Positions 44,476 through 54,159 of a stretch of 64,000 bases of DNA are shown here, in pieces. Positions within the stretch are counted from its first letter, which is position 1. Each line of letters opens with the position of its first letter. A program made the position numbers and the translations under genes. Under the pieces are notes generated by a model. The model did not search any database and was not told where the DNA came from. It saw only the letters and a list, made by a program, of their open reading frames with translations. The DNA is from Bombardia bombarda. Taxonomy: Eukaryota > Ascomycota > Sordariomycetes > Sordariales > Lasiosphaeriaceae. The stretch is taken from assembly GCA_030512295.1 (NCBI GenBank), contig JAULSR010000005.1:1426001-1490000 (forward strand), in the 5' to 3' direction.

Positions 44476-45719
44476 CTTTTTTTCTTTCTTTTTCCCCGGG
44501 CCTAATAGTCGTCATCAGCTATAAAATGCACTGGTGTCAAGCAAATACTACAGTATATAGATTTGGCTGTCTTCAGTCTTATATAATACCGACATCTGGC
44601 TAGACGACAGCATTTTGCCATCCCCCTTTTCCCGGCTGGGAAACACCTTCACGTCCGAGTGACAGACCCTACTACCGAAATACGTGCAGGCTTAGCCATC
44701 GGCATTCTGTGTCTATTTGTGACACCCGCTGTGTTCCCTTGATATTACTCGTGTTCTGATCTTGTAGAAGTCTGCTTACAAGAACAACACATTCAGTAGC
44801 TCGAGGTAGTACCAGCGGTCATCTGCTCTTCTAGAAAACAAGGTGGAAGCACTGGGGTGGCATTTCAAGGGACCACAAACGCTTGCCTCTATAACTCATT
44901 TACCTCAGCTTATGTTTTTATACCCATTGGGTAGTTTTTAGTAATATACTCGTGCTGGTCTTTTGGCTGTACGGCTCCCGATGCCTACTAGTTAGTAAGT
45001 ACCTAATACTATTTTGCCGCCATCACAGACACAAACTCCCGCTTATAATAGAGCTTTCTTCTTCTTTCATCCAGGGGTGTTGTCAAAATAGGGGTTTCTA
45101 GGTGGGTTTAGGTTAGAATTCAAGCCGCCTGGTTACCTTGGTGATTAGCACCAGGACTACCGGGAAACTGCAAAGGTTTAAAGGGGGATGTAAACATCAC
45201 GTTGTATCCGCTATTGGTATCGCGGAGGGAACCGTCCAACCAAACAGTGGGGCGAGATTTATGTCAGGTAATTGGTACCGATTACATAAGGGCGAGCAGT
45301 ATTATCACGCCATACACACGAGCCACACTCAAGTCACCCCCCTCCAGCCGACTGGGCCCGCGAGCAAAGGCGCACAAGCGGATAAGGTGGTACCTACCTA
45401 GGTAGGTAGGGATGGAGGTACCTGTTGTACCCCCTAATTGACCCGCAACGACGGAACCTTGACGTGCACGCTTCCCCGAAAAGCTCCTTGATCAGGCCAT
45501 CCATCCCAATCTACCCCCGAAACCAATTGAATCGTCATCAAACCCGCCCGCCCAACTCCACGCAGCCAGGTATGTGTATATGAAGAGAGAAAACCCCACG
45601 AACTCTGTCGTTACCTTGGTCCAATCGCCTGCAAAAAACCTTTGAGTGCTTACACCAATAATCTATCTTTCAAGAACAAGACAAACAAAACACCTCATCA
45701 ACAACAAAAAACCGCCAAG

Positions 45720-46553
45720 ATGATGCGTACAGCTTTCACCAAGGTCGCTCGCCCGAGCATGTCGCGGGCCACCTTTGCGACCACCGCGCGCGCCATGGCT
45801 GGCGAGACCGGCGCACCCCCCAAGACGGGCGGCCAGGGGTTAGTCTCTTTTTATTCTTACCTACATGTTCTCCTACCTTGCTCGGTTGCCATCCCAGATG
45901 GATGGATGGTATAGATGGATGGAGCGATCGCTATACCAAGCTCTCCCGAGCTTGACAAGACGACCGTCAGCCGCGCGCCCGCGCTCGCGGCCCGTCAGCT
46001 CTTAATCTACAGCTTAATAGCTGGCTTCCCGAGCACCTTTGCGCCGTGAAACTCTAATCCTGGCATGACCGGCAAACTTTCCACACTGTACACATCCATC
46101 CTTCAACTCGGGAACGGCCAAGCTACGGGAGCTATCCCAGCTAGCTGGCTACCTAGCTACCTAGCGATCGAAATACAGACGATACACAAACCAGCGCAAC
46201 AACCACATCCAAAAAAAAACAATAGACCACTGACTAACGAGTTTCAAACCCAAAACAGAGATGCTTTCCAGAGGCGCGAGAAGGCCCAAGAGGACTTCGC
46301 CATCAAGCAGCGCGAGAAGGAGAAGCTCCTCGTGCTCAGGAAGAAGCTCCACGAGCAGCAGGCCCACCTCAAGCAGCTCTCTGACCACATGTGGGTATTC
46401 CCCCTACCCACCCCTTTCACTTGTTTTGCTTTTCCTCAGATGAGGCCAAGTTCCATCCCCAAACCAAAAGCAAACGAAGAAGCAGTACACTGATGCAGTC
46501 GCACAACCTACAGTGACGAGATTACGAAAGGCCAGGGCGGCGAGCACAACTAA
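45720..46553 (+). CDS. INH1: mitochondrial ATPase inhibitor IF1
   Basis: Small helical protein that blocks F1 ATPase hydrolysis at low matrix pH. Exons are 45720-45838, 46259-46390 and 46514-46553; introns are 420 and 123 nt; 96 aa. The presequence MMRTAFTKVARPSMSRATFATTARAM is Arg/Ser/Ala-rich, as for mitochondrial import. The inhibitory/dimerising helix reads DAFQRREKAQEDFAIKQREKEKLLVLRKKLHEQQAHLKQL, continuing after splicing into SDHIDEITKGQGGEHN. Both junctions are phase 2. The first intron is unusually long for this window. Length and helix agree with fungal IF1. Confidence 0.93.
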
Positions 46554-47008
46554 TCACCCCCCATCCACGTTTGCATGAGAAGGGATTATCAACTTTTGTA
46601 TGGAGGCAGTGTGTGTGTATATGAGATACAGAGAAAGGAAATGCCAAGTCAGTCAGTCACAGGGCTCGGAACGTGATCGTTTTGATCAGTCGGTCGACGG
46701 AGACGACGCAGATGATGACGGTCAACACCAACAACAACAATAGCTAGACTACCTACCCTAGCAAAGCCCCGTTTTTTTTCCCGTGGGCTTCACGAATTTT
46801 TGGTTTTGTTTCCTTTGGAGGGAAACCACATTACTTGTACAAGTACATATATTTTTGCATACTTACACCCCACTCGGTGTAGTTAAATGCAAATCTATCA
46901 CACCTCTCCCAGCATCTCAAAAGTTGTCTAACTCTCGAGCGGTTTTTCCTGAAAATTCACAAAAACCCGTGGACTTGCCATCCATCATACGTAAAATCCA
47001 TCCATCCT
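46554..47008. other. convergent intergenic region INH1 / NSP1
   Basis: 455 bp of 3' flanks; an AACAACAACAAT stretch near 46728. No gene. Confidence 0.6.
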
Positions 47009-49103
47009 TCACTTGTAACCGCCCCGGTAAGAGCGGTAGAAGCTCTCTGCCGCGTCCGTCTCATGGCCGCCCACACTAGCACCCATGTTAGTGACCTTTT
47101 GCGCCGCTGTGACCTTGGCCTGGAGAGCCGCAGCATTCGTATCGATCCACTGGAGCTGGGTCAGGTGTCCATTGAGGACACGGACGATTTGGCTCAGCTA
47201 GAAAACACACAGTCAGTCAAGATCCCAGTCAAAACATGCCGCACTGAACCAGAAAACATACCGGATCATCAGGCTTGCTGCCCTTGCTCAACGTGCCCGA
47301 CATATCATTGATCTCCTTGATCATCTTAGTAAGGTCCTTGCCCATATCATCAAGCCGGTCAGTCAGCTTCTCAGCCAGCTTGTACGTGCGCTCTCGCTCC
47401 TGATCCGGGCCAGCGAGGTTCTTGGGGTCTCCAATCTGCTTGTTGAAGAGGTCGCCCAGGTCGTGCTCGTAGCGGTCCAGCCATGCCGACAGCTCGTCCT
47501 GCTGGTTCTCGACGGTGGCGAGCTGGCGCTCAATCTCGTTGCTGGCTCTCTCGGCCTCGTATGTGCTCGAGTAGAGCTTCTGGATCTTCTCGCCGTTCTC
47601 AACCAGCATGCGATCCCAGGCCGAGACTTTGGATGCCTGCTCCTTGAACTCTTTTTGGTACTTGGAGAGGTCAGTCGCCCATTTGGTGATAATCTCGTCC
47701 ATTGTCCGGTTCTTGAGTAGGGCCGAGGAGGGGCCCATGGTGGATTGCCCCAGTACGCTGGTGCCAGTCTTTGCATCCTGAGCAGTGGAAGCTGCGTCTT
47801 TCGGGGCCTCGGCGGGTTTTGCTCCGAACAGGCTGGAAACTGCCGCAGTTGTTGTGGCAGCGGTTGTTGTAGGAGTGGAAGCAGGGGCGGTGGTCGAGGC
47901 CGGTGCTGCGGAAGCTGCCGCCTTCGCCCCGAACAAGTTGCCCGAAGGAGTGGAGGCTGCTGCCGTAGCTGTCGCAGGGGCCGCAGACGTCGTCGCCGGT
48001 TTCGAAAACAAGCTTGGCGTAGCTGCAGATGTGGCAGCGGGCGCCGCAGTCGTCGCAGTCGACGACGGAGTTTGCGAGAAAAGGCTGGAAGTGGCCGCAG
48101 ACGAGGCTGCGGGCACAGTCGTAGTGGCAGACGAGAACAAGCTCTGGGGAGCCGCAGATGTCGTGGGGGTTGAACCAGCGGCGGCGGCGGCTGGGAACAG
48201 CATCGGTTTCGCCGGAGCAGCCGTGGCTGGCGTACTTGTTCCAGTCGAGGCAGGGGCTTGGGTGCCAAACAATGACGAGGAGGCCTGTGCCGGCTTCGCG
48301 GTGGCGAACAGAGAGCCTCCCCCCTGTGCCGGAGCTGCGGCTGCACTGGGCGTTGAAGATTGGCCAAATAAGCTGCTGCCCGAAGCAGGGGCAGCTTGTG
48401 AGGTAGGAAGAGGGGGCTTCTGACTGAAGAGAGAAGATATGGCAGGCTTGGAGCTGTCAGCCGGGGGGGCGCCAGCGGGTGTCGTGGACGTGAATGATCC
48501 AAACGCCGGCTTGGCAGGGGTGGCAGCGGAAGCAAACGCAGAGCCGCCAGCACCACCACCGAAGAAACCACCTCCTACCACTGCCGGCTTGGCCATGGCA
48601 CCGCCAAACATGCCTCCGCTCGCCGCTGCCGGTGGATTGGACGCCGGGGTCGATGTGGCGGGAGCACTGCTGAGCAGGCTCGGTGCTGCAGTGCCACCAG
48701 ACGCAGGGGTTGAGGACGTGTTGCTGCTAAATGGGTTTGTTGTCGGGGCAGCCGGCTTGTTCGCGGTGTTAGCAAACAAACTACCGCCTCCTAGTCCCGG
48801 TGCTGCTGTTCCCGGTGTCTGGCCGAACAACGACGGGCCCGATGATGGAGCGGCCGTCGATGGGGTGCTGCTGCCTCCTGCATTTCCGAAAAGACTGGGA
48901 CCCGATTGTGCTGATGGTGTGTTTCCAAACATGCTACCGCTAGCAGCCGGCTGGCTTGGCTTCGCTGCACCGGCGGCGACGTTACTGAAGGAGAATGAAG
49001 GAGCAGATGATCCTCCGAAGAGACTACCAGCGGCCGGGGCAGAGGTTGTCGTTGCTTGGCCGGGAGCAGCGCTGGAGCTGGGCGTTCCAAATGTGAAAGA
49101 CAT
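47009..49103 (-). CDS. NSP1: nucleoporin NSP1 (Nup62 homolog)
   Basis: FG nucleoporin of the central transport channel. Exons are 49103-47262 and 47197-47009 (64-nt intron, phase 0), 676 aa. The N-terminal two-thirds (about 1-430) is Ala/Ser/Thr/Pro-rich with many SLFG, GGFFGG and SxFG repeats for karyopherin binding. It starts MSFTFGTPSSSAAPGQ. The C-terminal Nsp1_C domain (about 455-640) is a heptad coiled coil (MDEIITKWATDLSKYQKEFKEQASKVSAWD..) that pairs with Nup57/Nup49-type partners or Nup82-type complexes. The last exon begins LSQIVRVLNGHLTQLQWID and ends SFYRSYRGGYK, the expected family end. The antisense strand is fully open for long stretches, but only because of GC-rich Ala/Ser codons. 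Confidence 0.95.
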
Positions 49104-49998
49104 GTTTGCGGTCTGGTGTTCTGCGGGTGGTGGTGGCGATAGTGGTGACGATAGTGGGTGGAGGGTGGGTAGAGGGTGGAATGGGGCGGGATGCCCAGCG
49201 TCTCCAGGTCACTCCTCGAATTCCGACAGGGCGCGCAGTCGAGGGCGTTTGAGGATGCCGGGCTTCGCAGGCGATCAGTGAGCCAGAAATTCGGTAGCAA
49301 TGCTGGTTGAGTACTGTTGCTCCGAAATCGAGTTGAGTTTGAAAGCCACCTCTTGAAGAAAGCGACTTGTGTTGTGCTGCTTTTTTTGAAAAGTTGATGT
49401 ATGTTTAGGCCTTTTTCGCGACGGGACGGGCAACTTTTTGGAGCTCCCAAAGCGCGCGCGCCTGAGGAAAAGCTGCGGTCAGTAAACTCCAGGCCTTGTC
49501 AGCCTCGCCAATCGGGGCAATCGGGCCAGGCCAAAAGCACGGACAACACTGCCCCACTTGTCTTCAGCTAGCTCCATCTTTGCAGCGCGCACTGTCCATT
49601 GGTGGTGCTCCATCCTATCCCGTCACTTCCATGTCACTTGCGTCGATGCTCATACTACGTACAGATTCCAAGTTTACAGGTGACCTAGAGCCTTTGAGCC
49701 TCTCAAGGCATCCTGTCCCCCCTCTCCACCTTGAGCCTCTCCCTAACATGCCACAGCCAACAGACAGCATAGCCATTGTGTCTGCGCGCAATATTGGCCT
49801 TTGGGTTATCCTTTGAAGCTGCCACTGTGCAAACCATCGCCAACTCAAAGGTGACTTTCTATTACTACCATCATACCTCCCAGAACTGAAACCAAGCTCA
49901 ACGCTTAACCTACCACAAACCTACCTACCCACCTCCTTTACTTGGGAGTGCTGCGGTCCTCCGCTCTCCAAGGCCGCCTCGCCTGACTTAGAGTTGTC
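49104..49998. promoter_or_regulatory. bidirectional promoter region NSP1 / LAA2-like
   Basis: About 0.9 kb between divergent starts; no supported gene. A TACCTACC stretch lies near 49918-49930, in the LAA2-like leader. Confidence 0.55.
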
Positions 49999-51932
49999 AT
50001 GTCAGAGCCCACGATGTCGTCGTCTAGAAGAAACAGCTTGTCGCCTCCGACGCCGGGCAAGACGGACAAGGAAGACACAGGCGCCCATGAGCTCGGTACG
50101 TCATGTCATGCATTGCTGAAATGGATACGCCCCCCCGAGCTGCGCGCCGCGCGCCGCCATTTCCAAGAGCCGCCCCTAGGCTAACTTTCACACAGCTGAG
50201 GCATCGGACTCTGATGAGCACTTCTCCGACGCCCAGTCGGGCCCCGACGTGTCGCACCCAACCTCGCCCATCCCCCGAACCAGAGTTGAGCGGGTAGACG
50301 ATAAGCCGGCGTACGGGGAAGTCCCCGGCACGAAGGCGTATCGCATGAGGGAGGAGGATGCCACGCCGGACGAGATAGCCTTCGTTCCTGACCCGGACAG
50401 CGCCGCCGCGCAGGCTGCGGCCGACGACGAAGACGCGGAAAAGGCCCCTCGGTCGCCGACCCCTGGCGGACACCCAATTCCCACGACACGGGTGGAGGAG
50501 ACGCCCGACTCTGCTGGGTCTGTGTCTCATCCGGAGACGGAGAAGAAGCACAGGGCGGACCCGCCTCCCGACCTGGTCCTCAAGGCTGACGGGGAACTGG
50601 TGGACAACGGCAGCGCTCCCGGTACGGATGATGCGTAGCCTTTTATCAAAGCAGAGTCGTTGTTCCCTTTGTATTGACTTTTGGTACTGCGTAGATACTC
50701 CAATATCACCTTCTTCCTTAAAGACCCCCGTCACGGCACGTTCCAGAAGAAAATCGTCGTCTGCTATGAGGCGATCCCCTGTAACCCCGTCCTTTGGTAC
50801 CGGCAACGGTGATAATGATGTTGGTGATGATAGTGACGACGATAACGACTTTGGTGAGGACTTTGACGATTTCGAAGAAGGCGGCGGCGAGAACGACGAC
50901 TTTGATGACTTTGAGGATGGTTTCCAACAAGCAGACGAAGTCTCACCTCCTGCCACAGCCGCCGCCCCTACTCCTCCCGCTCCAGTCGCGCCTATACCAC
51001 CATCACAGCCAACTCTATCATTTGTATGTAAACTTCCACACATCACCCACTTCCCCCTTAACCACCCCCTATTTCCATCTATCTACCCATCCCCCTTTCT
51101 CCCCCTTTTCCCTCCAAAAATGACTAAACCCAACCAACCCGCCCACCCCACAGCCAATACCCGACTTCGACGACCTCGACGCCCCCGAGATCTACGCCGC
51201 AACCGAACCATACCTAAACGCCCTCTTCCCAACAGATGACGACGACACCACCACCACCACCACCAAAGATAACCACACCAACAGCAACAACCCCATCTTC
51301 CTCACCCCCCGCAGCGCCTCCCTCTGGTCGCAGCTCGCCGCCCCGCCCCCGCTACAGCCGCCCGACTGGATAAGATCCCGCATCCGGCGCCTGTTCCTGG
51401 TCTCGCTGGGCGTGCCCGTCGACCTGGACGAGATCCTGCCCGCGTCCAAGCAGAAGAAGCTCGTGCTCCCCTCCCTCCACCGCCGCGCCTCGTCAACGGG
51501 CTCGCCGCGCTCGTCGAGCCGCTCGCGCTCACTATCGCGCGTGCGCGCCAACGCGTCCACCACGTCGGTGGACTCGCATGGCAAGGCAAAATCACCCTCT
51601 ACTGCCGCTGCTGCCGGGGGGGGACTGTCGCTGGCGGTGGGTCATCTTCCTCGCCGTCACTATCCAGGCACCACCGGAAAGGACCGCCGGCAGAGCCGTC
51701 GTTTGATTTGGTGGCGGCCAAGCAGCTGTGCACGACGACGGACGAGGCGCTGCACGGCATGACGGACAGCGAGCTGAGGAGTCACATTGCCAAGCTCGAG
51801 GCGATGGAAGGTACGGTCAACGAGGTCTTGGTGTACTGGCAGAAGCGGACGGACGAGAAGATTGGCGATCGCGAGGCGTTTGAGGGCGTGATAGAAAACC
51901 TCGTCAAGCATGCACGGAAGGTGAGGAAATAG
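49999..51932 (+). CDS. LAA2/DUF5102-like AP-1 accessory protein, apparent 1-nt frameshift
   Basis: Resembles yeast Laa2 (YBL010C, DUF5102), which helps recruit AP-1 at endosomes. Exons are 49999-50095, 50196-50621, 50695-51023 and 51154-51932. The N-terminal half is disordered and acidic. The key DxFGxFxxF-like segment is in exon 3 (DNDFGEDFDDFEEG, DDFDDFEDGF), followed by exon 4 WIRSRIRRLFLVSLGVPVDLDEIL, typical of the family. A helical C-terminus (DLVAAKQLCTTTDEAL .. YWQKRTDEKIGDREAFEGVIENLVKHARK) is in another frame. The switch happens at the G8 run 51616-51623: one extra G would join the frames and give 543 aa. The alternative is a 41-nt intron (GTCGCT..CCAG, 51627-51667), short and with a poor donor. 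I favour a missing base. Confidence 0.72.
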
Positions 51933-52368
51933 GACAGCTCATAGACACCTAATCAGGGAGGATAACCATCCCAAATACCACTTCAGTACATAGAAACACC
52001 ACGAACCAGGCAAGCATGTCAACTGCAACTTTTGGTATTGGTCTTCAAAAAAATTGGTGGTTATAATGGCATGCTTAAACACTTCTACTTAAATGTTTTA
52101 ACAAACCCAATCTTCTCTCTCTTTTTGGTCTACCATCCTGTGAAAAACGACGAAAGATACAGGCGCCCCGTATGTAGTCATTGACCTGACCATGATGCGT
52201 GTATGTTGTGTGTGTACGTAAACGTTCAAGGCCCCAAAGACCCTGTTCCATTGCACAAACTCCAGGGAAAATAGGCAGGTCCCCGAGACCACACCACCCC
52301 CTCGCCGCAGTCGCTTTCGATCAAATTTCTTCCTTATATCCCTAGGCGCGTAAAACAACGTTACTAGA
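51933..52368. other. convergent intergenic region
   Basis: 3' flanks of the LAA2-like gene and GCD11; nothing else seen. Confidence 0.6.
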
Positions 52369-54159
52369 CTACGAGGTGCTTGGCTCAAGCGTCACACCAC
52401 TAGAAACACTTCGTCAGTACCCTGGCCTCAAAATGAAGAAAAAGGGGGAAGAAAACACTTACGCGGCAATAGTAGCCCAACCAATCAAACGCCAATGCTT
52501 CTCAATACGTCTGCTAAGGGCAACCTTCTCACCAATGTTGGTGCACGCGGGACTTGTGAGGATCAACTTGGCGGCATCCTTCCTGATGGCCGAGACCTTG
52601 GCACCGGTCGACGTGGATCCAATGTTGACCATGATGACCTCGTTCTTGGCCAGCTTGTCGACCTTGGCCTGCTTGCCGTCGGCCGTCCGCACTCCGAGCA
52701 GGCGGCGCAGCAGGTAAAAGTTGACCTCGATCTCGCTGTAGATCTCGGGCAGGCGTCCCTTGAGGCCGAGCACGAAGCCGACCAGACGATCGGCTCTGCA
52801 GAGGGTCGGGTCGATGCGGGTGCCCACACCGATCAGGCCGCCGGGGACGGCGTACTTGAGGTCGTTGGCCTCCGAGTTGAGCGAGACGATCCTGCTGAAG
52901 ATGGGGGTGCACTTGAGGTCACCCTTGTCGTCGCGCGTGACGATGCCGGGCCTGATCTCGATCTCTTCGCCGAGCTTGAGCACGCCGTGGAGGATACTGC
53001 CACCGGCGACACCGCCCTTGAGCTCGTCGATCTCGGAACCGGGCTTATTGACGTCGAAGGAGCGGATGACGATCATGTGGGGGTCCTGGGAGAAGTCTCT
53101 GGGGGCACGGGGATGGTGTTGACGATGGCGTCGTTGATGGCGTCGATGTTGAACTTGAGCTGGGCGGATATGGGGATGATTGGCGACTTGCCGGCAACTG
53201 TGCCTCTGATGAACTTGAGGATAGAGTCGTAGTGCTGCTTAGCAGCCTCTTCCCGCATAAGATCGACCTTGTTCTGAAGAATGATGATCTTGTCCAGCTT
53301 CATAATCTCGATAGCGGCCAAATGCTCCGAGGTCTGGGGCTGGGGGCAGGATTCATTTCCAGCGATAAGAAGCAACGCGGCGTCCATGACGGCGGCTCCT
53401 GACAACATAGTGCTCATGAGAATGTCGTGACCGGGGCAATCGACGAAGCTGGCATCTTGGTTAGCCGTCAAGCACAACAACAACCAACAGTCAAGGTGCA
53501 CCTCGGATGAGGCAGAGCAGCATATTGCGCTTGGGGATGCGGAACACAAAAGACACCGGCAAAACCCACAAAACGCACGCGCCTGCTCGCTCTCGCTCGC
53601 GCGCGCGCACCGAGGTGGTGCATTGGAATCGGAGAAAGCCTTACGAGACGTGACGCAGCAGTCGGTATGTTCCCTCGCAGCCCTCGCGCTCACAGGGCGG
53701 GTCGACCTCCTTTTCGCTCTTGTAGCTTCTGTAGCATGTCGGCCGAGGGCACTCTGGGCTGTCGCACTTGTAGATCTTCGCGTTGGCGTATCCAAGCTTG
53801 ATTGTGATGTTTCTGATCAGCTCGTTCTTGAAGCGAACGGTCTGGACGCCAGAGATGGCCTTGACGACGGTCGACTTTCCGTGGGCGACGTGGCCAATGG
53901 TGCCGATGTTGATGGTGGCCTGCCGCGCAATGATCTCGGGCGTCAAGGGGCTCAGGGTCTTGACGTCGAGGTCTTTGGGGTCTGTCTGGGGCGGGAGATG
54001 GGGGCGCACGACGGGGGCGGCGGGCGTCTTCTTCAGCGCCGACTTAAGCGTCGTCTCCGCGGCCTCATTTTCCGACTCCTGGGCCTCGACGTGGGACTCG
54101 TTGCCAGAGTCCGAGTCCGACTCGATGTCGTTGCCAAACTTGTCGCCGTTGGCCGCCAT
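52369..54159 (-). CDS. GCD11: translation initiation factor eIF2 gamma, apparent 1-nt frameshift
   Basis: GTPase subunit of eIF2 that delivers Met-tRNAi. Exons are 54159-53645, 53448-52463 and 52399-52369 (introns 196 and 63 nt). G1 is GHVAHGKST, the zinc knuckle is CDSPECPRPTC ... CEREGC, G3 is DCPGHD (exon 2) and G4 is NKVDL. Domain II/III motifs (FDVNKPGSEIDELKGGVAGGSI, NVGTDST-like IGSTSTGAKV) and the C-terminal IGWATIAAG are present. In exon 2 the sequence IPVPP is followed by an out-of-frame ETSPRTPT. Adding one C to the C5 run (minus strand, 53101-53105) gives PPRDFSQDPHMIVIRSFD, as the family requires. With it, all splice phases agree and the protein is 510 aa. An essential single-copy gene would hardly tolerate this, so a sequence error is likely. 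Confidence 0.93.

Larger units (their letters stand above)
43413..45719. other. gene-poor repeat-containing stretch
   Basis: About 2.3 kb without a supported gene. It contains the 30-bp tandem repeat (43511-43602), the fold-back structure (44174-44257), the tRNA-like element (44398-44475), and GGTACCTACCTAGGTAGGTA motifs near 45389-45422. The latter precede the IF1 promoter. Confidence 0.55.

Noticed and set aside
45138..45401. 87-residue frame upstream of INH1
   Set aside because: No homology or splice signals, and a palindromic repeat at its end.
48439..49281. 280-residue open frame antisense to NSP1
   Set aside because: Caused by Ala/Ser/Thr codons of the FG-repeat region; no independent evidence.
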